Positions 1-9,386 are shown, counted from the stretch's first letter. The stretch is 64,000 bases of DNA from Pseudomonas sp. HS6 (GCF_023375815.1 NZ_CP067412.1:2852001-2916000), one strand, 5' to 3'. The notes: generated by a model not told the origin, from the sequence alone. Numbers and translations: made by a program.

Positions 1-647
1 TCGAAGGCCCGTTCATGGCTTCCACCGACACCGTGACGATCCGCGTCGACGGCGTTGGCGGCCACGGCGCAATGCCGCACAAGGCGGTCGACCCGGTGCT
101 GGCCGGGGCGGCGATCGTCATGGCGTTGCAGAGCATCGTCTCGCGTACTGTCGATCCGCTCGACACAGCGGTGGTGACGGTCGGTGCCTTTCACGCCGGG
201 ATCGCCGCCAACGTGATTCCCGATCACGCCGAGTTGCAGCTGAGCGTGCGCGCGCTCAAGGCGTCGGTGCGTGATGAGCTGATCGAGCGCATCACCCGCA
301 TCGCCCAGGCCCAGGCCAGCAGTTTCGGGGCGCGGGCAACGGTGGATGTGGACGAAGCACAACGCTTCCCGGCGCTGTTCAACGATGAGGCCAAGACCGC
401 TTTTGCGCGGCAAGTAGCGGTCGATTGGGTGGGCGAGGAAGGGTTGATCCCGAACATGAAACCGCTGACCGGCAGCGAAGATTTCGCGGTCATGCTGCAA
501 CGCTGCCCCGGCTGTTATCTGCTGATCGGCAATGGCGACGGGGAGGGCGGCTGCATGGTGCATAACCCCGGTTACGACTTCAACGACGACTGCCTGGCGA
601 CCGGCGCCAGTTACTGGGTGCGACTGGTGGAAGCCTTTTTGGCCTGA
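1..647 (+). CDS. M20 family amidohydrolase/peptidase, 5' end outside window
   Basis: The reading frame is open from the window edge (first full codon at base 3), so only the C-terminal ~214 residues are present. They include the M20 dimerisation-domain motif GVGGHGAMPHKAVDP and, near the end, GSEDF and VHNPGYDFND, which carry a metal-ligand glutamate and a histidine in hippurate hydrolase/aminoacylase-like enzymes. Members remove acyl groups from N-acyl amino acids. The ATG at 15 is internal to the domain and is not the true start. A transporter gene begins 30 bases downstream on the same strand, so this is probably an uptake-and-hydrolysis pair. Substrate unknown. Confidence 0.9.
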   Translation, partial: EGPFMASTDTVTIRVDGVGGHGAMPHKAVDPVLAGAAIVMALQSIVSRTVDPLDTAVVTVGAFHAGIAANVIPDHAELQLSVRALKASVRDELIERITRIAQAQASSFGARATVDVDEAQRFPALFNDEAKTAFARQVAVDWVGEEGLIPNMKPLTGSEDFAVMLQRCPGCYLLIGNGDGEGGCMVHNPGYDFNDDCLATGASYWVRLVEAFLA

Positions 648-677
648 TCCGTTTCGACAATTTCAGGAGTTCGTCCC

Positions 678-1982
678 ATGTCCACCGTCATTACCAGCGC
701 CGCGGCCACTGCAACCGCAACGCGCAAGCCCATTGGTGCGCGGGCCATTGCCGCGATTACCATCGGCTCCGGCCTCGAGTTCTATGATTTTTCCGTTTAC
801 AGCTTTTTCGCCACGCTCATCGGCCGGCAGTTTTTCCCGGTGGAGAGCACGCTGGGGCAATTGCTGCTGTCCCTGGCCACGTTCGGCGTCGGCTTCGGCA
901 TGCGTCCGATTGGCGGGATCGTGCTCGGTGCCTATGCCGATAGGGTTGGCCGCAAACCGGCGATGATGCTGACCCTGTGGCTGATGGCGCTCGGTTCGCT
1001 GCTGTTTGCCATCGCGCCCACTTATGCGCAGATCGGCCTCGCGGCGCCGGTGCTGATTGTGCTGGCGCGGCTGGTTCAGGGGTTTGCGATTGGCGGGGAA
1101 GTGGGCGCCTCCACGGCGATGCTGATGGAGTATGCCGACGACAAAAGCCGTGGTTTCTACGGGAGCTGGCAACTGTTCAGTCAGGGCCTGAGCTTCATGT
1201 TTGGCGCGTTGGTAGCGCTGGGACTGAGCTCAACCCTGTCGGGCGAATCCCTGGAGAGCTGGGGTTGGCGACTGCCGTTTGTGTTGGGGATGTTGGTGAT
1301 TCCGGTGGGGTTGTACATCCGCCGTCACCTCAATGAAACCGCCGAGCAGGAACCAGCAGGCAATGCCGCCACGTCCGGCCTGCAACTGATTTTCCGTGAC
1401 TATCGAAAAGTCCTGCTGACCGGCGTGCTGCTGGTGATCGGCAGCACGGCGTCCAGCTACATCGTGCTCGATTACATGACCAACTACACCGTCAGCGTGC
1501 TGCACCTGCCGATGACCATGGGTACGACGGCCGCGTGTCTGGGAGCGCTGGTGCAAATCAGCCTGTCGATCTGGGCCGGGCGCCTGAGCGACCGCATTGG
1601 CCGCCGCCGCACCATCGCGCTGGGCTGCATCCCGATGCTGTTGCTGATCTACCCGGCGTTCATGTTGATGAACCGGTTTCCGACCTTGGGCACGCTATTG
1701 GGCGTTTCGACGATCACCACGCTGTTTCTGGTACTGATCACGGTGCCGACGCTGGTGCTGGTGACGGAACTGTTCCCGCGTGCGATTCGCGCGTCGGGAC
1801 TGTCGATCATCTATTGTCTGGGTGTCTCGGTGTTTGGCGGATTCGCCCAGTTCTTTGCCACCGGGCTGATTGGCCTTACGGGCAACAACAATGCGCCCGC
1901 GCTGTATGTGATGGCGTGTCTGTGCCTGACCCTGGCAGGTCTGGCGAGGGTCAGGGAAACCGCGGGCAAACCGCTGGCTTAG
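678..1982 (+). CDS. MFS transporter, metabolite:H+ symporter (MHS) type
   Basis: A 434-residue inner-membrane protein with about 12 hydrophobic segments. The N-terminal signature GLEFYDFSVYSFFATLIG and the loop motif YADRVGRKPAMM are typical of the MHS branch (citrate, alpha-ketoglutarate, shikimate and proline/betaine permeases). A second copy of the loop motif (LSDRIGRRRT) marks the repeat in the second half. The start has AGGAG ~9 bases upstream. It follows the M20 hydrolase by 30 bases, so the pair is probably cotranscribed and the transporter likely imports the hydrolase substrate or a product. Confidence 0.88.
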   Translation: MSTVITSAAATATATRKPIGARAIAAITIGSGLEFYDFSVYSFFATLIGRQFFPVESTLGQLLLSLATFGVGFGMRPIGGIVLGAYADRVGRKPAMMLTLWLMALGSLLFAIAPTYAQIGLAAPVLIVLARLVQGFAIGGEVGASTAMLMEYADDKSRGFYGSWQLFSQGLSFMFGALVALGLSSTLSGESLESWGWRLPFVLGMLVIPVGLYIRRHLNETAEQEPAGNAATSGLQLIFRDYRKVLLTGVLLVIGSTASSYIVLDYMTNYTVSVLHLPMTMGTTAACLGALVQISLSIWAGRLSDRIGRRRTIALGCIPMLLLIYPAFMLMNRFPTLGTLLGVSTITTLFLVLITVPTLVLVTELFPRAIRASGLSIIYCLGVSVFGGFAQFFATGLIGLTGNNNAPALYVMACLCLTLAGLARVRETAGKPLA

Positions 1983-2001
1983 CCGACCCGGGCGCGGCGC
2001 A

Positions 2002-2271
2002 CTAGTTGCGTTGCGCCAGGTTGCGTTGAAACTCTTCGAAGCTGCAGGGCAGGGTTGTGGCTTTGCGTTTTTTCGACTTTTCGCGCTCGTCCGGCAGCTG
2101 CTCGCTCAGCTCCCAGACCTCAAGCATTTTCGCGTATTCGAAGGCGTGACGCGGGTCGATCTGAATCCATTGCTGGAATTCCAGGCGCTCGTCAGGCGTG
2201 CAGGTATCGTCTTGTAAGCGCAGGCACCAGTGCGCCGCTTGCGTCAGGATTTCATCGTCTGCGTCGTTCAT
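2002..2271 (-). CDS. Stand-alone FecR N-terminal (DUF4880-like) domain protein
   Basis: An 89-residue protein starting MNDADDEILTQAAHWCLRL. The pattern A-x-x-W-x-x-R/L-L followed by TPDERLEFQQWIQIDPRHAFEYAKM resembles the cytoplasmic N-terminal domain of FecR-type anti-sigma regulators, the part that contacts the ECF sigma factor. Full FecR proteins are about 320 residues with a membrane helix and a periplasmic domain; here only the N-terminal domain and a basic tail (KSKKRK) exist, and no fecI-like sigma gene is nearby. The frame is open upstream to 2373, but ATG 2271 gives the normal domain start. Convergent with the preceding transporter. Function is inference. Confidence 0.7.
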   Translation of the reverse strand: MNDADDEILTQAAHWCLRLQDDTCTPDERLEFQQWIQIDPRHAFEYAKMLEVWELSEQLPDEREKSKKRKATTLPCSFEEFQRNLAQRN

Positions 2272-2486
2272 TGACGGGTTCCAGGATGGCCGAAGACAGC
2301 AGTTTACGTGGGTGCTTGCAAAAAAAACGTCAAAGCACGGTGAGGATTTAGTCGACAGCCACGGACAGAACACGCGCCCGCCGGACAGATCGCGCCGCCA
2401 TTTACGCTTTTCGAAGTTTTGCCATATTCAGTCACAATTCGTTGTAGATAGTGGGCAGCCCAACCGGTTTCCAATGAGGCTGCATC

Positions 2487-4397
2487 GTGTTTCCACGTCT
2501 TCTGTGTTCGCTGTCCGTGTTGAGTCTGTCCATCGCCGCCGCCCACGCGGCCGACCTTGATACCCCGCGCCTGAAGGGTATCGACAACTTCCGCGATATC
2601 GCCGGTATCACCACCGCTTACTCCACGACCCATGACGGCACGATGCGCGCCGGTGTGTTTTATCGCTCGAATGCGCTGACGCCGACGGCGTCGGACCTGG
2701 CGACTCTCAACGGGCTGGGCATCAAGGCCGTTTTTGACTTGCGCACCCCCAGCGAAATCGCCGGCACACCGGACACGATGATCAGCGGCGCGACTTACCA
2801 GAACATCGACATTATCGGCGCCACCACCTCGGGCGCAAACATCACGACGGTTTCGTTCAAAAGCGCGGCCGATGCGACTGCGATGATGCAGGAAACCAAC
2901 CGTGCGTTTGTCAGCGACGCGGGCATGCGCGGTCAGCTCAGGGTGTTGTTCAACGATCTGGCCGGCGTCGACGGCGCCGCGCTGTTTCATTGCACTGCCG
3001 GCAAGGACCGCACGGGCTGGACGGCGGCGGTACTGCAAAGCATCGCCGGAGTCGACAACGCCACGATCATGAACAATTACCTGGCGACCAACGATTACAC
3101 CGCCGCTCGTGTTGCCAAGACTCTGGCGATGATGCCGCCGAGCATGGCCGCGATCTATGCGCCGCTGCTGGGCGTCGAGGCCAGTTACCTGCAAGCGGGT
3201 CTGGATCAGGTGGCCGCGCAATACGGCAGCATGGACAACTACCTCAAACAGGGGCTGGGCCTGTCCCAGGAAACCCTCTACGTGCTGCGCGGCAAAATGG
3301 TCGAGTACAACAGCCTGCCGGGTCAGGCAGGGCTGATCGGCAACGCCGCCGCCGGTGCGCAACTGTTGCAGGAATTGCAGAACAGCAAACTCTCGGGCAC
3401 CTACAGCGCTTACAACTACTACCTGCAATCGGCCATCGACGCCGGCACACTTGGCGGCGTCGAATCAACCGTGGGCGGTCAGGTGCACGCCGATGCGGCC
3501 AGTTACTTGCTGCGTCAGAACGCGATGATCGAACAAGCCGCCGCGCCATTCGCCAGCGGCACTGACCTCAAGGTCGGCCAATACCGTTTGTGGAGCACCG
3601 CGCTCGCCGGTTACCTCGGCACCGACGGTTCGGCCCATGCCCAGAGCAGCAACGAACACAGTCAGGGCCTGATGGTTGGCGTCACGCAGCGATTCTCCGA
3701 ACAGCTCAGCGCGCGCGGCGGGATCGGTTATAGCAAAGGCACTGTCGGCGGTGCGGGTGGTGAGGCCGATACCGATTTCACCTTCTTCGACCTTGGCGCC
3801 CGTTATGGCTTCACCAGCCTGGAACGTGGCCTGTTTGTCGATGCCAACCTCAGCGTCGGTTACGTCGACTACGACAGCAAGCGCGACCTCGGCGGCGGCC
3901 TCGGCTCGGCGAAGGGTGACACCCACGGCAATCTCAGCGGCGCGACGCTGGCGCTGGGTTATCGTTTGCCAGTGGACAGTGTGATTCTGGAGCCAAGCCT
4001 CGGCGTGCGCGTCAGTCGTCTGGACCTGTCGGGCTTCCAGGAGAAGGGCAGCGAACTGGCCCTCGACGTTGACGACATCCAGCAAACCCGCCGCAGCGCC
4101 GTGGCCAATCTCGACGTCTCGTTTACCCCGATGCCGATGGGCGCGTGGCAACTGGTGCCGGGTGTGCGGGTCGGCTACGAGCGTACGCTCGGCGATCATC
4201 AGGTCGACAGCGAAGGGCATCTGCTGGGGCTGGATATCGAGCAGCGCGCGGCGTTCGACAACCGCGATCAGTTCAGCGGCGGCGTCAACCTGATGGCCAA
4301 CCTTGGTGCCCTGAGCCTTGGCGCCGAAGTCGGTGCCAGCGGTGGTGGCGACAGCCACGGCTTCAGCGGCGGGCTCAAGGCCAGTTATCAGTTCTGA
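2487..4397 (+). CDS. Secreted tyrosine-phosphatase/autotransporter fusion protein
   Basis: A 636-residue protein in three parts. Residues 1-21 form a signal peptide ending AAAHA. Residues ~25-290 are a tyrosine phosphatase-like domain: it has the family entry motif NFRDIAGI, and near residue 168 the P-loop HCTAGKDRTGW, which matches the C-x5-R catalytic signature. Residues ~360-636 are an autotransporter beta-barrel with repeated alternating beta strands and the C-terminal ASYQF ending in phenylalanine. The phosphatase is therefore predicted to be carried to or beyond the outer membrane as a type V passenger. It has its own terminator and faces an AraC regulator convergently. The substrate could be phosphotyrosine proteins or phosphoinositides. 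Confidence 0.85.
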   Translation: MFPRLLCSLSVLSLSIAAAHAADLDTPRLKGIDNFRDIAGITTAYSTTHDGTMRAGVFYRSNALTPTASDLATLNGLGIKAVFDLRTPSEIAGTPDTMISGATYQNIDIIGATTSGANITTVSFKSAADATAMMQETNRAFVSDAGMRGQLRVLFNDLAGVDGAALFHCTAGKDRTGWTAAVLQSIAGVDNATIMNNYLATNDYTAARVAKTLAMMPPSMAAIYAPLLGVEASYLQAGLDQVAAQYGSMDNYLKQGLGLSQETLYVLRGKMVEYNSLPGQAGLIGNAAAGAQLLQELQNSKLSGTYSAYNYYLQSAIDAGTLGGVESTVGGQVHADAASYLLRQNAMIEQAAAPFASGTDLKVGQYRLWSTALAGYLGTDGSAHAQSSNEHSQGLMVGVTQRFSEQLSARGGIGYSKGTVGGAGGEADTDFTFFDLGARYGFTSLERGLFVDANLSVGYVDYDSKRDLGGGLGSAKGDTHGNLSGATLALGYRLPVDSVILEPSLGVRVSRLDLSGFQEKGSELALDVDDIQQTRRSAVANLDVSFTPMPMGAWQLVPGVRVGYERTLGDHQVDSEGHLLGLDIEQRAAFDNRDQFSGGVNLMANLGALSLGAEVGASGGGDSHGFSGGLKASYQF

Positions 4398-4415
4398 AAA
4401 ACTTGAAGGTGCAGA

Positions 4416-4443
4416 AAAAGGACTGCCTCAGCGCAGTCCTTTT
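4416..4443. terminator. Bidirectional rho-independent terminator
   Basis: An 11-base stem (AAAAGGACTGC / GCAGTCCTTTT) with a six-base loop lies just after the autotransporter stop and overlaps the last codons of the convergent AraC-type gene. A-rich and T-rich flanks allow use in both directions. Confidence 0.85.
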
Positions 4444-5477
4444 CGCATTTCTGCAGGACTCACGCCGTAGGCATCCTGAAAGTACTGGCAGAATCGGCCG
4501 ACGTTGCTGAATCCGTATTGCAGGGCCACGTCGGTTACCGATGACGATGGACCTCGCTTCAGCGCTTCGCAGGCACGCTCCAACCTGACCTGGCGTTGGT
4601 ACGCCACAATCGAGGTGCCGACAAACCGCCGGAAGCCTTCCTGCAAGGCCCGCAGGCTGACGTTCACCAGCCCTGCCAGATCCGTCCCGCTGACCAATTG
4701 CTCGGGATGAGCCTGAATGTATTCGATGGCCTGTTTCACATGCCGAGGTGCAATCGATGCTTCGGGGCGGCGCAAGGCCTCGCTGAAATTGTGCGGCCAG
4801 GCTTCCAGCACCGCGTCCACCAGCATCTCCCGCAGGCGCGACGGCATCAGTGAGCCGGCGTTCAACAGCAAATCAAATTCGGTGCCAGTGGCCAGATCGA
4901 TCAGCGCGCGAATGCCCTGAAACGCCGGGCTGTTGAGGTCCACCCTCGGCTCAAAATGCAGCTTGTGCACGATCGGTCTGCCCAACAGCGACGACAGGCG
5001 TTCGGTGAGCGCCGCGCGGCTGATCGACATGCCGTGCTGGGCGTGATTGTCGACGAAGCGCATCGAGTGCAGATCCGCCTTGTCGATGGCCAGCCCGATG
5101 TGCGGCAGGCCCAGCGAATCGGCCGAGTCGTTGAAGATGATCCGGCCGGCGGTGGGAATCACGAAGGTGATTTCATCGTAGGGCTCGGGGAACGCCACGG
5201 TGAAATCGCCCCGGTAATGCATGCGCCGAAAGCTGACCCCGTCGTGCCGCCCGTAGACGCCGCCGATGATAATGTCCTTGGGCGGCGGCGGTGTGTCGCC
5301 GTAACGATTGCCGAACATACGGGAGAACAACGCGCCGAAGTCGTCGCAGGACATATCGGCGGATCTGAGGATGATGGTCTGGCGCGTCGGGCTTGAATAC
5401 ACCGGGAGGGTCACCTTGGCAGTCGGGACAAAGAGGCGCGAGGACGTTAGCAACCGAGAATGACAGCGACATGACAC
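4428..5477 (-). CDS. AraC family transcriptional regulator
   Basis: A 349-residue protein. The last ~100 residues form the double helix-turn-helix of the AraC/XylS family: HVKQAIEYIQAHPEQ, then LAGLVNVSLRALQEGFRRF and VTDVALQYGFSNVGRFCQYF, ending YGVSPAEMRKGLR. The N-terminal two thirds resemble the AraC_binding_2 ligand-domain class. ATG 5477 gives a long N-terminus and no obvious ribosome site; ATG 5351 (MSCDDFG) is an alternative start. It lies 7 bases after the LysR gene on the same strand, so the two may be cotranscribed. Target and inducer unknown. Confidence 0.85.
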   Translation of the reverse strand: MSCRCHSRLLTSSRLFVPTAKVTLPVYSSPTRQTIILRSADMSCDDFGALFSRMFGNRYGDTPPPPKDIIIGGVYGRHDGVSFRRMHYRGDFTVAFPEPYDEITFVIPTAGRIIFNDSADSLGLPHIGLAIDKADLHSMRFVDNHAQHGMSISRAALTERLSSLLGRPIVHKLHFEPRVDLNSPAFQGIRALIDLATGTEFDLLLNAGSLMPSRLREMLVDAVLEAWPHNFSEALRRPEASIAPRHVKQAIEYIQAHPEQLVSGTDLAGLVNVSLRALQEGFRRFVGTSIVAYQRQVRLERACEALKRGPSSSVTDVALQYGFSNVGRFCQYFQDAYGVSPAEMRKGLR

Positions 5478-5484
5478 AAACGGA

Positions 5485-6390
5485 TTACGTTGCTTGCCAA
5501 TGCGCCTTCAGGAAGTCGATGAACACCTTCACCTTGCGGGTATTGCGCCGGTGGGCCTGATACAGCACATAAATCCACGGGCCGAAAGCACTGGGTTCAC
5601 GCCAGTATTCGGGCATCAATTCCACCAGCTCGCCCCGGGCGAGATACGGTGCGGCGCTCCACTGCGGGAGAAATTGCAGGCCTTGGCCGTCCAGCAGGCA
5701 GGCCAGCAGAAAATCGTAATTGTCACTGGCGATGCGCGGGGTCGGCTGGGTCATGCGCAAGCGTCGTTCGCCTTGCTTGACCCACCAGAAATGCCGGTTG
5801 AGCAGCGGGTGGCGGAAGATCAGCCAGTCGTGCTGGTGATAGTTGTCCAGTGACACATCGCTGCCCTTGCGCGCCAGGTAGGTCGGGCTGGCGCAGAGCT
5901 GCACGCGGTTTTCCACCAGCGGCTGGGCGATCACCCCCGGCAGGTCGATTGGTCCGTCACGCAGCGCCAGATCGTAGCTGCCATCGACCGGGTCGTCGTA
6001 GCTGTCGCTCAGATCCACTTCCAGATTCACCTGTGGATGCTCATTCAGAAAGCGGCAGCACACCTGATTGAGAAAGGCCGGGGCGAAGGAGGGCGGGGCG
6101 ATGATGCGCAACTCGCCGCGCAATTCGTGCTTGAGCTGTTCGACGCCTTCGCTGGCCAGTTGCAGTTGCAACAGCGCCTGGCGCGCCCCTTCCAGATAGA
6201 TCCGCCCGGCCTCGGTCAGCGCCATGCGTCGTGTCGTGCGGTCGAACAAGCGGCTGCCGAGTTCTTCTTCCAGTTGCGCCACAGCCTTGGTCAGGGCCGA
6301 CGGCGTGTTGCCGAGCACCTCGGCGGCACGGCTGAAATTACCGTGTTCGGCGGTGGCAACGAACATGGTCAGGGCGCTCATTTTGTCCAT
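5485..6390 (-). CDS. LysR family transcriptional regulator
   Basis: A 301-residue LTTR. Residues 1-60 form the winged HTH (FSRAAEVLGNTPSALTKAVA followed by LEEELGSRLFDRTTRR), and the rest is the periplasmic-binding-like effector domain. It belongs to the CrgA-like group, as shown by DGPIDLPGVIAQPL. ATG 6390 (MDKMSALTMF) is preceded by AGGAA at a good distance; the in-frame codon at 6411 is less likely. It is transcribed divergently from the amidohydrolase gene with a 105-base gap, the classic arrangement for an LTTR controlling its neighbour. Confidence 0.9.
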   Translation of the reverse strand: MDKMSALTMFVATAEHGNFSRAAEVLGNTPSALTKAVAQLEEELGSRLFDRTTRRMALTEAGRIYLEGARQALLQLQLASEGVEQLKHELRGELRIIAPPSFAPAFLNQVCCRFLNEHPQVNLEVDLSDSYDDPVDGSYDLALRDGPIDLPGVIAQPLVENRVQLCASPTYLARKGSDVSLDNYHQHDWLIFRHPLLNRHFWWVKQGERRLRMTQPTPRIASDNYDFLLACLLDGQGLQFLPQWSAAPYLARGELVELMPEYWREPSAFGPWIYVLYQAHRRNTRKVKVFIDFLKAHWQAT

Positions 6391-6495
6391 TGATCTATTC
6401 CTGATGGGCACAGAAGTTGTGCGTGAGACGGCATTCAGTTATCCGGCCGGCTTGGATAATCTGGCCTCAGCCTAACAAAAATAACGAGAATGCTC

Positions 6496-8223
6496 ATGAA
6501 GCAGATCCTGACCCTGATGGTGTCGTCCGCACTGGCCTGTGCCTCGCTGGAAAGTCTGGCGGCCACCGACCTGATCCTGCACAACGCGAAAATCTACACC
6601 GCCGAACCCGGCCAGCCGTTGCAGCAGGCCGTCGCCATCGAAGGTGACAAGGTGGTGGCGGTAGGTTCGGATGCACAGGTGCTGCGCCTCAAGACCTCTG
6701 GCACTCGACTGATCGATCTGGGCGGAAAAGTGGTGATGCCCGGTTTCATCGACTCTCACTCCCACACCATCAAGGGTGGTTTACAACTGCTTCAGGCCAA
6801 TCTCGATGGGCAGATGCTGCCGCTCGATGAACTGGAATCGCGCTTGCGCCAATGGCGTGAGGACGGCAAGGCCCGGCGCGGCGAGTTCCTCAGCGTCGGC
6901 GGCTTGCCCTCGACCTACTGGAGCAAGACCGACGCGCTGGAGCAGCGTTTCAATCAGGGCGAATGGGCCGATCAGCCGCTGTTGCTGCTGGGCTGGGACC
7001 TGCACACCGGCTGGGCCAATCAGGCGATGCTCAAACGCGCCGGTATCGATGCGGCGCGCATCCAAACGCTCAAACCCGAAGAGAAAGACACCCTCGGTCA
7101 TCACCCAAACGGGGAACCAAACGGATTCATGGTGGATGCCGGGCTCTATCCGGTGCAGGCCCTGTTGCCGCCGCCGACCGATGAAGCGTTGCTGGCGGGC
7201 GGTCGCGCCGCGCTGGATTACTACAAAAGCCTGGGCATCACCGGGTGGATGGACCCGCTGGCCAACGAACTGCCCGGCGCCGATGTGAAAAACGATTCGC
7301 TGGGCGTACTGCCGACGTACAAGAAGCTTTCGGAAAACGGCGAACTCACCGCTCATGTCGCCGCATTGCTGATGGCGGATTCGAAGGCTACGCCAGCGGA
7401 TCTCGATGAATTGGACAAGGTGCGCCGGCAGTTCCTCGGCGTGCACAACCTGACGCTGCCGGGCATCAAGGTTTTCGCCGACGGCGTGGCCGAATCGCCC
7501 GCACAGAGTGCAGCGATGCTGGAGCCTTACAAGAACTCGAAAAAGTCCGGCGAGTTGCTGATCGATCCGGCGCACTTTGGCGAGTTGGTGAGTGCCGCCG
7601 ACGCCCGTGGCTGGCTGGTGCACATCCACGCTATCGGCGACCGTGCGGTGCGTGAGTCACTCAATGGCATCGAGCAGGCGCGCAAGGATCGCCAGAGCGG
7701 TATCGCCCATTCGATCACTCACCTGCAGATGGTCAACCCGAAAGAGTTCGCCCGATTCAAGGCGCTGAACGTCATCGCGTCGATGCAGATGTACTGGGCC
7801 AGCGCCGATGAGTCGAGCATGGATCTGGTCAAGCCCTACGTCAGCGCCATGGCCTTCATGTACAGCTATCCGGCGCGCTCGCTGCTCAAACAGGGCGCCA
7901 CCCTCGCCGGCGCCAGCGACTGGCCGATCACCACGCCCGAGCCGTGGAAAGCCATTTACCAGGCCGTCAGCCGCAAAGGCCCGAAAGGCGTGCTCAACGC
8001 CGCCGAAGACATCGACCGCCAGACCATGTTCCAGGCCTACACCCTCAATGCAGCCAAGGTCCTGCGTCTGGAAGACCAGATCGGCTCACTAAAACCCGGC
8101 AAACAGGCCGACTTGATCGTGCTCGACCGCGATGTGTTCACGGTCGCCCCCGAAGCCCTGCGCGACACCCAGGTGCTCAGCACCTGGTTCGCCGGCCGCG
8201 AAATCTATCGCCGCCAGCCGTAA
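6496..8223 (+). CDS. Periplasmic YtcJ-like amidohydrolase
   Basis: A 575-residue metal-dependent hydrolase of the amidohydrolase_3 (YtcJ/N-substituted formamide deformylase-like) type. A signal peptide ends around SLAA. Motifs include GFIDSHSH (HxH metal site), GIKVFADG, HIHAIGDRAV and GASDWPI, and the C-terminal small beta domain closes with QADLIVLDRDVF. ATG 6496 has ACGAGA at a six-base distance; ATG 6490 directly abuts that sequence and is less likely. It is divergent from a LysR regulator and followed by a C45 acyltransferase and an MHS transporter. Family members cleave amide bonds in small molecules; the substrate cannot be read from sequence. Confidence 0.85.
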   Translation: MKQILTLMVSSALACASLESLAATDLILHNAKIYTAEPGQPLQQAVAIEGDKVVAVGSDAQVLRLKTSGTRLIDLGGKVVMPGFIDSHSHTIKGGLQLLQANLDGQMLPLDELESRLRQWREDGKARRGEFLSVGGLPSTYWSKTDALEQRFNQGEWADQPLLLLGWDLHTGWANQAMLKRAGIDAARIQTLKPEEKDTLGHHPNGEPNGFMVDAGLYPVQALLPPPTDEALLAGGRAALDYYKSLGITGWMDPLANELPGADVKNDSLGVLPTYKKLSENGELTAHVAALLMADSKATPADLDELDKVRRQFLGVHNLTLPGIKVFADGVAESPAQSAAMLEPYKNSKKSGELLIDPAHFGELVSAADARGWLVHIHAIGDRAVRESLNGIEQARKDRQSGIAHSITHLQMVNPKEFARFKALNVIASMQMYWASADESSMDLVKPYVSAMAFMYSYPARSLLKQGATLAGASDWPITTPEPWKAIYQAVSRKGPKGVLNAAEDIDRQTMFQAYTLNAAKVLRLEDQIGSLKPGKQADLIVLDRDVFTVAPEALRDTQVLSTWFAGREIYRRQP

Positions 8224-8263
8224 GCCGCACTCCGATTACAACGCCAAAAAAGGAAAACCGTTC

Positions 8264-9337
8264 GTGAACCTTCATTGCTTCGTCACCGACACCCGTAACC
8301 CGCAAACCCGTGGGCACCAGATCGGTGATGCGTTCAGCGCGCAGATTCGCCAGACCGTTGCGCTGTATCTGGACTTCTTCAACCAGCTCGACATCCCGCC
8401 GCAGCAAGTGCGCGCCATCAGCGACGCCAGCCTGCAAGCGCTAGAAGACTGGAGCCCGGCGCTGGCCGAGGAAATCGTCGCCATGGCCGAAGGCGCGGAT
8501 CTGCCGCTTTGGCAACTCGCGGCGCTGAATGCCCGCACCGAAATCCTCGCGGTGATGCCGTCCACCGAAGGCGAATGCTCGACAGCGGTGTTCGCGCCTC
8601 ATGGCCCGCAGGCGCCAAAAACCATTCAGACCTGGGACTGGCACGACACGCTGGTGCCCAACGGCCTGATCCTGCAACTCACCACCGACGCCGGGATGAC
8701 CGTCAAGCTGTTCACCGAGTTCGGCATGCTCGGCAAGATCGGCGTGAACAGTGCCGGGCTCGGGTTGCACTTCAACATTCTTCACCATGCCAGCGACAAC
8801 GGCAGCGGTGGGGTGCCGGTGCATGCGATTGCGCGGCGGATTCTGGAGCAGGCGCGCAGCGTCGAAGAGGCCATTGAGTTGGCGCGTACGGCACGGGTCA
8901 GTGCGTCCACGGTGCTGACGGTGTTCGCTCGCGAAGACTCGAAAATCCGAGCCTGCAGCATCGAAATGTCGCCCGCTGCCACCGCCGTGGTGCTACCGAA
9001 CGCGAAGGGTTGGATTACTCACACCAACCATTTCCTCGACCCGAACCTGAGCACTGGCGAACGCACGCCGGACGCCTCGACCACCTACGTCCGCATCGAC
9101 CACGTGAATGCTTTGCTGAGCGGCATGACCGAGGGCGACCTGATACGCCGGGCCGATGCCATGTGCGGCGCGGCTGGTGAAGAGGCGCCGATCTGCTTCC
9201 ACCCCGACCTGAGCATGCCGGCCACCGAGCGCTGGGAAACCTTGCTGACCATCGGCATCGACACTGAACAATGCGTGCTCGAATACGCCGCCGGCAACCC
9301 GAAACAGTTGGCCCGCAACGGGTACCAGCGTTTCTGA
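8264..9337 (+). CDS. C45-family acyltransferase/hydrolase (AAT-like, Ntn fold)
   Basis: A 357-residue protein related to isopenicillin N acyltransferase. In this Ntn-hydrolase family the proenzyme self-cleaves before a cysteine, which becomes the nucleophile; here the likely residue is Cys105 in TEGECSTAVF. The conserved region TWDWHD follows, then GKIGVNSAGLGLHFNIL. The start is GTG 8264 with AAAAAAGGA about ten bases upstream; the frame stays open further up into the amidohydrolase gene, but no start there is well placed. Only 40 bases separate it from the amidohydrolase and 49 from the transporter, so the three genes form a probable operon for acyl-amide use. Confidence 0.85.
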   Translation: MNLHCFVTDTRNPQTRGHQIGDAFSAQIRQTVALYLDFFNQLDIPPQQVRAISDASLQALEDWSPALAEEIVAMAEGADLPLWQLAALNARTEILAVMPSTEGECSTAVFAPHGPQAPKTIQTWDWHDTLVPNGLILQLTTDAGMTVKLFTEFGMLGKIGVNSAGLGLHFNILHHASDNGSGGVPVHAIARRILEQARSVEEAIELARTARVSASTVLTVFAREDSKIRACSIEMSPAATAVVLPNAKGWITHTNHFLDPNLSTGERTPDASTTYVRIDHVNALLSGMTEGDLIRRADAMCGAAGEEAPICFHPDLSMPATERWETLLTIGIDTEQCVLEYAAGNPKQLARNGYQRF

Positions 9338-9386
9338 AAAACCCAAAGCAACGCCCCGAAAAACAACAACAAGAGGAGCACCCCAC

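Noticed and set aside
2304-3428. 374-residue minus-strand frame opposite the phosphatase-autotransporter
   Set aside because: Low-complexity Arg/Gln/His-rich translation typical of antisense frames; the plus-strand gene has signal peptide and catalytic motifs.
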